From positions 51,302-115,301 of the forward strand of contig JAEYUW010000029.1 in assembly GCA_023432225.1 (NCBI GenBank): a DNA stretch of 64,000 nt, given 5' to 3'. This DNA is from Verrucomicrobiota bacterium. Its GTDB lineage: Bacteria; Verrucomicrobiota; Verrucomicrobiia; Opitutales; Opitutaceae. Of this stretch, positions 57,897 to 64,000 are shown piece after piece; the stretch's first letter is position 1, and the number at the start of each line of letters is the position of its first letter. Both the position numbers and the translations under genes were made by a program. Below the pieces are notes generated by a model that was given only the letters and a program-made list of their open reading frames with translations, ran no database searches and was not told the DNA's origin.

Positions 57897-60704
57897 ATGG
57901 CGCAAGACTGGAAGGACACTCTCAACCTGCCTCGGACCGAGTTTCCGATGCGGGCAAATTCAGTGGCTCGCGAGCCGCAGCGGCTCGCGCACTGGAGGGC
58001 GCTGCGTGCCTACGAACGCGCCCTGAGCCAGAACGCCGACGGCCCGCTCTTCGTGCTGCACGACGGTCCGCCGTTCACCAGCGGCGCCGCGCACATCGGC
58101 ACGGCGATGAACAAGACGCTCAAGGACATCGTCGTGCGCTACCGCCTCGCCCGCGGTTTCCGCGCGCCGTTCGTCCCGGGCTGGGACTGCCACGGCCTGC
58201 CCATCGAGGCCAAAGTCACCGCCGAACTGCGCAAGGAAGGGAAAACCCTCGCCACGCCCGAGCTGCGCGAGGCCTGCGCGAAGTTCGCCGCCGACCACAT
58301 CGAGACCATGCGCGGCCAGTTCCAGCGCCTGGGTGTGCTGGGCGACTGGGCCAACGAGTACCGCACGATGAAGCCGGCCTACGAGGCCGAGGTGCTGCGT
58401 GTGCTCGCCGCCTTCGTCGAGAAGGGCCTGGTCTATCGCTCGAAGAAACCCGTCTACTGGTCGATACCCTGTGAGACCGCCCTGGCCGAGGCCGAGGTCG
58501 AGTACAAGGACCACATCAGCCCGTCGATCTGGGTGAAATTCGCCGTGCCCGCCGCCGAGGCCGCGAAGTACGGGCTCGCCGGCGAGTCCCCGCTCTTCGC
58601 CGTCATCTGGACGACCACGCCCTGGACGCTGCCCGCCAATCTCGCGATCGCGGTGCATCCGGAGATCGACTACGCCGTGGTCCGCCACCACGACGCGCGC
58701 TATCTCGTGGCCGCGCCGATGGTCGAGCGTTTCGCCAAGGACACCGGCCTCGAGGGCGTGACGGTCGAGCAGACCGTGCGTGGTGAGAAACTCGAGCACC
58801 TCGCCACCCGCCATCCCTTCATCGACCGCGCCAGCCCGATCGTGCTCGCGACCTACGTGACGACGGAGAGCGGCACCGGCTGCGTGCACACCGCGCCCGG
58901 CCACGGCGTGGAGGACTACCAGACCGGCCTGAAATACAAGCTCGAGAGCTACAGCCCGCTCGACGACCAGGGCCGCTACGTCAACGACGGCCAGGTGCCC
59001 GCCACCCTCGTCGGCGTGACCGTGCTCGAGACCAAGGGCATCTCCCCCGCCAACGAGAAGGTGCTGGAGATGCTGCGCGAGCGCGGCGCCCTGCTCTGGC
59101 ACACGAAGTATTCCCACAGCTACCCGCATTGCTGGCGCTCGAAGACGCCGGTCATCTTCCGCGCGATGGACCAATGGTTCATCTCGGTCGACCGCGACCA
59201 GCTCCGCCAGAAGGCGCTCGCCGCCATCGGCGAGGTGAAGTGGATCCCGGCCTGGGGCGAGAATCGCATCCGCGGCGCCGTCGAGGCCAAGCCCGACTGG
59301 TGCATCAGCCGCCAGCGCCAGTGGGGCCTGCCCATCCCCGCCTTCTACAACGAGGACGGCGACGCCCTGCTCGACGCCTCGCTCATCCGCCACATCGCCG
59401 ACAAGGTCGCGAAGGACGGCGTCAACCTCTGGTGGCGCGAGTCCGTGGAGTCGTTGGTCGCCGGATACACGCTGCCCGAGGGCTTTGCCGGCCGCAAGCT
59501 GACCAAGGGTGGCGACACGCTCGACGTCTGGATCGAGTCAGGCGCCTCGCACCTCGCCGTGCTCCAGGCCCAGGCCGATTCCGCCGGCGGCTGGCCGGCC
59601 GACCTCTACCTCGAGGGCAGCGACCAGCACCGCGGCTGGTTCCAGTCCTCGCTCTGGACGAGCATGGTGACTAAGGGCCGCCCGCCGTACAAGACCATCC
59701 TCACGCACGGCTTCGTCGTGGGCCAGGACGGCCGCAAGATCAGCAAGAGCGACGGCAAACCGCAGACCTCCGACTCGTTCGTGAACAAATACGGCGCCGA
59801 CGTGATCCGCCTCTGGGTCGCCTCGACCGACTTTCGCGACGACATCCCGGTCTCCGACCAGATCCTCGGCACGGTCTCCGACACCTACCGCCTCCTGCGC
59901 AACACGCTGCGTTTCCAGATCTCGAACCTCTTCGACTTCGACGCGGCGAAGGACGCCGTGCCCGACGCGCAGCTCGACCTGCTCGACCGCTGGGCGCTGG
60001 CCAAGACGGCCGAGCTCGTCCAGCAGTGCACCGTGGCCTACGACGCGTGCGAGTTCCACCGCGTCTACCAGCTCTGCAACCAGTTCTGCTCGGTCACGCT
60101 CTCCGCGCAGTACCACGACATCCTCAAGGACCGGCTCTACACGCTCGCCGCCGGCTCGCCGCTGCGCCGCTCCTCGCAGACCGCGATCCACCGCATCTTC
60201 CTCGCGCTCGCGCGCGTGCTCGGTCCGGTGCTGGCCTTCACGACCGACGAGGCCTGGGCCCACCTCACGAAAAACGCCGACTTCACCGACGCGCTGCTCC
60301 TGCTCCAGGGCTGGCCCGACGAGGTGGCGAAGTTTGCCGACGCCGAGGCCGTCGCCGCCGTCGAGCAGTTGCTCAAGCTGCGCAGCCGCGTCTACGAAAA
60401 GGTCGAGGCCGCGCGCCAGGCCGGCGCGATCGGCAAGTCGCTCGACGCCGCGGTCACGCTGAGCGGACCCGCGGCCCACGCCGAGTTCGCGCTCGCGTCG
60501 AAACATCGCGGCGCGCTGCCCGAGCTTTTCATCGTCTCGCAGGTTCACCTGCATCCGGTCGACAGCGGTGATCTTAGCATCGTCGTCGATCGGGCCGGCT
60601 CCGGGCGTTGCCCGCGCTGCTGGCGCTGGTTAGAAGAACTCCACGGCGGCACCGAAAATGCCGTCCTCTGCCCCCGCTGTGAAGAGGCATGCCGTGGAAA
60701 ATAA
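57897..60704 (+). CDS. ileS: isoleucyl-tRNA synthetase
   Basis: A 935-residue class I synthetase. GAAHIGTAMNKTLKDIVVRY is the HIGH region and GRKISKSDGKPQ the KMSKS loop (KISKS). TTPWTLPANLAIAVHPE and TESGTGCVHTAPGHGVEDY belong to the CP1 editing domain that removes Val. The C-terminal zinc finger CPRCWRW ... CPRCEEAC is intact, which is the bacterial type. The start is the ATG at 57897 (MAQDWKDTLNLPRTEF). Downstream are a DksA-like gene and lspA, a familiar order around ileS in bacteria. Confidence 0.96.
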   Translation: MAQDWKDTLNLPRTEFPMRANSVAREPQRLAHWRALRAYERALSQNADGPLFVLHDGPPFTSGAAHIGTAMNKTLKDIVVRYRLARGFRAPFVPGWDCHGLPIEAKVTAELRKEGKTLATPELREACAKFAADHIETMRGQFQRLGVLGDWANEYRTMKPAYEAEVLRVLAAFVEKGLVYRSKKPVYWSIPCETALAEAEVEYKDHISPSIWVKFAVPAAEAAKYGLAGESPLFAVIWTTTPWTLPANLAIAVHPEIDYAVVRHHDARYLVAAPMVERFAKDTGLEGVTVEQTVRGEKLEHLATRHPFIDRASPIVLATYVTTESGTGCVHTAPGHGVEDYQTGLKYKLESYSPLDDQGRYVNDGQVPATLVGVTVLETKGISPANEKVLEMLRERGALLWHTKYSHSYPHCWRSKTPVIFRAMDQWFISVDRDQLRQKALAAIGEVKWIPAWGENRIRGAVEAKPDWCISRQRQWGLPIPAFYNEDGDALLDASLIRHIADKVAKDGVNLWWRESVESLVAGYTLPEGFAGRKLTKGGDTLDVWIESGASHLAVLQAQADSAGGWPADLYLEGSDQHRGWFQSSLWTSMVTKGRPPYKTILTHGFVVGQDGRKISKSDGKPQTSDSFVNKYGADVIRLWVASTDFRDDIPVSDQILGTVSDTYRLLRNTLRFQISNLFDFDAAKDAVPDAQLDLLDRWALAKTAELVQQCTVAYDACEFHRVYQLCNQFCSVTLSAQYHDILKDRLYTLAAGSPLRRSSQTAIHRIFLALARVLGPVLAFTTDEAWAHLTKNADFTDALLLLQGWPDEVAKFADAEAVAAVEQLLKLRSRVYEKVEAARQAGAIGKSLDAAVTLSGPAAHAEFALASKHRGALPELFIVSQVHLHPVDSGDLSIVVDRAGSGRCPRCWRWLEELHGGTENAVLCPRCEEACRGK

Positions 60705-60728
60705 GTGCACCCCAAGCCCCGCCACCCG

Positions 60729-61790
60729 ATGGGAAAACATACGCCCGCATCCAAGAAAAAGCTGAAGCCAACCCGCAAGGCCCACGTCGCGCACAAAGAG
60801 GTCAAGAAGACCGTCGCGCGGCCGACGAAATCAAAGGCCAAGAAAGAGCCCGTGGCAAAAAAACCAGCCAAGACTTCCAAGCCGGAAAAGGCCAAGAAAC
60901 CCGAGAAGAGTGCACCCGTCGCCAAGCCCAAGGCCGAGCCGCCGCCCGCGAAAGCGAAGCCCGCTCACAAGCCCGCCGCCGCGGCGCCGGCACCGGCTCA
61001 CGAAACCGACAAACCCTCCCCCCGATTGACACCCGACGAACTCAGAAAACAGCTCATGGCAAAGGCGAAGTCGCGCACGAAGACGCAGCGCGCCTCGGCC
61101 TTCACCCTCGACGACGTGCGTGGCGAGATCGCCCGCGCGACGACGATCCGCCCGGCCACGGTCAAGGCCCCGAAACCCGAGGCCGCCGCGCACAAGCACC
61201 CGGCCCCGCTCGGCACCGCCACCGCGCACAAACCCGTGCCCAAGGTCGAGCAGCGCCACTACGGCGCCGCCTCGCTCGCCGACATCCTCGGCTACAATCC
61301 CGTCAAGGACGAGAAGCCCGAGGATGAGGAGGCGTCGATCGACAAGAAGTTCATCCGCTACTACAAGCTCCTCGTGGAGCTGCGCGACCACGTGAAGTCC
61401 GGCCTGGAGACACACACCGAGGAGACACTCAAGCGCTCCTCGCGCGAGGACTCGGGCGACCTCTCCGGCTACGGCCAGCACATGGCCGATGCGGGCACGG
61501 ACAACTTCGATCGCGATTTCGCGCTCAGCCTCGTCTCCAACGAACAGGAGGCGCTCTTCGAGATCGAGGAGGCGATCAAGCGGATCAAGAACGGCACCTA
61601 CGGCGTGTGTGAACTCACCGGCAAGCCGATCAGCAAGGACCGCCTGCTCGCCGTACCGTTCGCGCGCTTTTCCGTCGAGAGCCAGGCCGAGATCGAGAAG
61701 ACCCGGCGCCGCAGCTCCAGCCGCGGTGGCGTCTTCGGCGAAGTCGGCGTCGAGGAAGGCTCGCGCATCGTCGAGGACGACTCGGAATAA
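60729..61790 (+). CDS. TraR/DksA-like protein with a Lys/Pro/Ala-rich N-terminal extension and a degenerate zinc finger
   Basis: A 353-residue protein. Residues 1-110 are Lys/Ala/Pro-rich (KKLKPTRKAHVAHKEVKKTV, KKPAKTSKPEKAKKPEK) and likely disordered or nucleic-acid binding. Residues about 195-353 follow the DksA plan of a helical coiled-coil (FIRYYKLLVELRDHVKSGLE, LVSNEQEALFEIEEAIKRIK) and then the zinc-finger segment. Only the first Cys of the C4 finger remains in YGVCELTGKPISKDRLLAVP; the other three positions are not Cys. It may act on RNA polymerase without zinc. It lies between ileS (24 bp) and lspA (23 bp), probably one transcript. The start is the ATG at 60729. Confidence 0.85.
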   Translation: MGKHTPASKKKLKPTRKAHVAHKEVKKTVARPTKSKAKKEPVAKKPAKTSKPEKAKKPEKSAPVAKPKAEPPPAKAKPAHKPAAAAPAPAHETDKPSPRLTPDELRKQLMAKAKSRTKTQRASAFTLDDVRGEIARATTIRPATVKAPKPEAAAHKHPAPLGTATAHKPVPKVEQRHYGAASLADILGYNPVKDEKPEDEEASIDKKFIRYYKLLVELRDHVKSGLETHTEETLKRSSREDSGDLSGYGQHMADAGTDNFDRDFALSLVSNEQEALFEIEEAIKRIKNGTYGVCELTGKPISKDRLLAVPFARFSVESQAEIEKTRRRSSSRGGVFGEVGVEEGSRIVEDDSE

Positions 61791-61813
61791 CACGCCGCCC
61801 GCGGCTCCCCGCC

Positions 61814-62320
61814 GTGCTCGCCCGCATCTATCGCTACCGCTGGTTGCTCATCCTGGCGGTGGTCGTGTTCGGCCTCGACCAGATCACGAAGGCGTGGATC
61901 GATGCCACCCTCCCGTTCGAGACCTACTACGGCCCGGACAGGATCACGGTCATCCCGTCGTTTTTCCACCTCGTGCATGTGGGAAATCCCGGCGCCGCTT
62001 GGGGCATGTTCGCCGACAAGGCGCGCTGGCTCGCGGTGCTCGCGGTCGGCACGCTCATCGCCATCTACTTCTTTCGCCACCATCTCGAGCTGCGGCGGAT
62101 GGTCACGCAGGTGTGCTTCGGCCTGCTCTGCGGCGGCATCGTGGGCAATCTCGTCGACCGCATCCTGCACGGCCATGTGATCGACTTCCTGCTCTTCACC
62201 TTCGGCAGCTACGACTTCCCCGCCTTCAACATCGCCGATTCGGCGATCTGCGTCGGCGTGGCGATCTATCTCTACCAGTCCTTCCGCGAGCCGCAGCGCG
62301 CGGAGATCAGCGGCCGGTAG
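61814..62320 (+). CDS. lspA: lipoprotein signal peptidase
   Basis: A 168-residue inner-membrane aspartyl protease that cleaves prolipoprotein signal peptides after lipidation. There are four hydrophobic segments at about residues 8-25, 65-85, 95-115 and 135-158. The catalytic aspartates are in GNLVDRILHGHVIDFL and FNIADSAICVG. The start is GTG at 61814. Several lipoproteins in this window (RbsB-like, Wza-like) are predicted substrates. Confidence 0.95.
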   Translation: MLARIYRYRWLLILAVVVFGLDQITKAWIDATLPFETYYGPDRITVIPSFFHLVHVGNPGAAWGMFADKARWLAVLAVGTLIAIYFFRHHLELRRMVTQVCFGLLCGGIVGNLVDRILHGHVIDFLLFTFGSYDFPAFNIADSAICVGVAIYLYQSFREPQRAEISGR

Positions 62321-62365
62321 CACGAACTCACGCCGAAACGTGTGCGTGAAGTCCGGATTCGATCC

Positions 62366-62520
62366 GGGCCACAGAGAACACAGAGTCGGCACGGAGATCA
62401 CGGAGCGCGCGTCCGGATTCTGCCGCCCTCTGGTTTGAACGCACGCCCATGAAGGGTAACCGCTCGATGCTCGAAGAACGTCTCGGTGAACTCTGTGTCA
62501 CCTCTGTGACCTCTGTGTCC
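62366..62520. repeat. 9-nt-unit inverted-arm element between lspA and yicC
   Basis: The left arm (GGGCCACAGAGAACACAGAG and onward) at 62366-62405 and the right arm (CTCTGTGTCAC, CTCTGTGAC, CTCTGTGTCC) at 62491-62520 are degenerate inverted copies. The centre is about 85 bp and holds only a very short frame from ATG 62450 that runs into the right arm; it is not called as a gene. Confidence 0.7.
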
Positions 62521-62553
62521 TTCCGACCAGCCGCCTGACGGCGATCGAGCGCC

Positions 62554-63426
62554 CTACTCCACGTTCTGGATCTGCTCGCGGATGCGCTCGAGCTCGTTCT
62601 TGAACTCGATCACGGCACGCGCGATCTCGATGTCGTTGGCCTTGCTTCCGACGGTGTTTATCTCACGGCCGATCTCCTGCAGGATGAACTCGGCCTTGCG
62701 ACCCACCGGCTCGGACTCCCCGGCCAGCTGGCCGAACTGCGCGAGGTGGCTGCGCAGTCGAGTCAACTCCTCGCTGATGTCGATGCGGTCGGCAAACAGC
62801 GCGATCTCGCGCAGCACGCGCTCGTCACTCACGTCGAGGTCGAGACCGGCGGTGCGCAGGCGCTGCAGCAGGGCCTCGCGATAGTTCTGCACGACGCACG
62901 GCGCGCGCTTCGCGATCGTCTCGACCGCCGTCGTCAGCGTGGTGGCGCGCGTGGTCAGGTCGGCGGCGAGAGCCCCGCCCTCGCGCGTGCGCATCCCGGC
63001 AAATTCGCGCAGCGCCGGCTCCATCGCCTCGCGGATGAGCGTGAGTGCGGCGTCGGGCGCGAGCGCCGCCGACTCCATGCGGTTGGCCTGGGCGAGCTGG
63101 AAAAGGAGCTCCGGCGTCGGCGTGAAGGCGGTGTCGTGTTTGGCCGCGAGCACGGCCAGCCGCTCGAGCGTGGCGGCCACGGCGGCATCGTCCCATGTCA
63201 GACCCTGCGTCGCCGCCGCTCCACGCACATCGATCGCGACCTGCACGCGTCCACGCGCGGCCTTTTCCCGGACAAGCGCCGCGATCTCGGGCTCAAACGC
63301 CTGCCACTCGCGCGGCAGCGAGACCGCCACCTCGAGTGACTTGCGGTTGACCGACGAGAGCTGGACCGTGACCTCCCAATGGTCGCGGGCCGCCGTGCCG
63401 CGACCGTAGCCTGTCATGCTGCGCAT
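62554..63426 (-). CDS. YicC family endoribonuclease-like protein
   Basis: A protein of 290 residues from ATG 63426 (MRSMTGYGRGTAARDHWEVT), the standard YicC N-terminus. FEPEIAALVREKAARGRVQVAIDV follows, and the C-terminal DUF1732 block EIGREINTVGSKANDIEI with VIEFKNELERIREQIQNVE is complete. YicC proteins are described as RNA-cleaving or RNA-degradation factors with a role in small-RNA turnover. No gmk gene, a frequent neighbour, follows within the window. Confidence 0.92.
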   Translation of the reverse strand: MRSMTGYGRGTAARDHWEVTVQLSSVNRKSLEVAVSLPREWQAFEPEIAALVREKAARGRVQVAIDVRGAAATQGLTWDDAAVAATLERLAVLAAKHDTAFTPTPELLFQLAQANRMESAALAPDAALTLIREAMEPALREFAGMRTREGGALAADLTTRATTLTTAVETIAKRAPCVVQNYREALLQRLRTAGLDLDVSDERVLREIALFADRIDISEELTRLRSHLAQFGQLAGESEPVGRKAEFILQEIGREINTVGSKANDIEIARAVIEFKNELERIREQIQNVE

Positions 63427-63493
63427 GCGGAAAGGCTGAAGGGCCGAGGAGGAAGGGCCAAGGGCCAAGTGCCAGGGAGCCCGCGGTGCAGGC

Positions 63494-64000
<507 letters not shown>

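Noticed and set aside
57960..59393. A 477-codon minus-strand frame opposite ileS
   Set aside because: ileS motifs are unambiguous; the reverse frame is a shadow.
62450..62539. A roughly 29-codon frame (MKGNRSMLEERLGE...) between lspA and yicC
   Set aside because: Half of it is repeat arm sequence, and its length and composition do not support a gene.

Overview
The window is GC-rich, densely coding DNA that looks like a chromosome segment of a Verrucomicrobiota bacterium, most likely Opitutaceae. That placement is an inference from the DUF4450 protein, the GxxExxY protein, the many dispersed palindromes, and proteins with Lys-, Arg/Gly- or Asp/Glu-rich low-complexity tails. No rRNA, CRISPR array, prophage or insertion sequence was seen. 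There is one tRNA, tRNA-Leu(GAG).

Layout, left to right. 1-1790: end of a sugar ABC transporter operon on the minus strand (RbsB-like lipoprotein, DUF2291 protein, first codons of the next gene). 2138-6286: a large secreted DUF4450 protein and a YedK/HMCES-type SRAP protein. 6287-10080: pyrimidine operon pyrR-pyrB-pyrC behind a probable attenuator, with a GxxExxY cassette between pyrB and pyrC. 10277-13750: phospholipase D-like protein, CPBP protease, thiL, tsaE and a P-loop kinase. 13860-16151: an RG-rich unknown protein and tRNA-Leu. 16247-26187: sulfur assimilation. cysE lies on the plus strand; sir, cysH, cysD, cysN, an Rrf2 regulator and cysK form a minus-strand series; SUMT (cobA) and CbiX supply siroheme for the sulfite reductase. 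26287-36184: pyrD, an acidic-tailed protein, a Wza-like lipoprotein, a DUF2062 protein, two APC permeases, a peptidase-like protein that lacks its zinc motif, and hemB. 36185-40254: cysS, thrS and a GNAT acetyltransferase. 40292-41325: a HicBA toxin-antitoxin pair and a TPR protein. 41416-46331: a complete set for degrading trans-4-hydroxy-L-proline to 2-oxoglutarate. 46452-49773: gatCAB. 50017-53227: porin, small periplasmic binding-like protein and chemoreceptor. 53406-62320: aspS, gpmI with a histone-H1-like tail, an unknown small gene, ileS, a DksA-like gene and lspA. 62554-64000: yicC and the 3' part of trpB.

Two kinds of dispersed palindrome are the most unusual content. The first has GTAG or GTGG at the left end and CTAC or CCAC at the right end around different hairpin arms, like the REP pairs mobilised by RAYT transposases. 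About 20 loci are visible. They sit in four of the five sulfur-series junctions, two supply stop codons, and one lies in frame inside the hydroxyproline epimerase gene. The second has long inverted arms made of imperfect units of about 9 nt. One copy encloses the GxxExxY gene like terminal inverted repeats, and six copies have no gene inside. The GxxExxY gene plus its arms is the best candidate here for an undescribed element.
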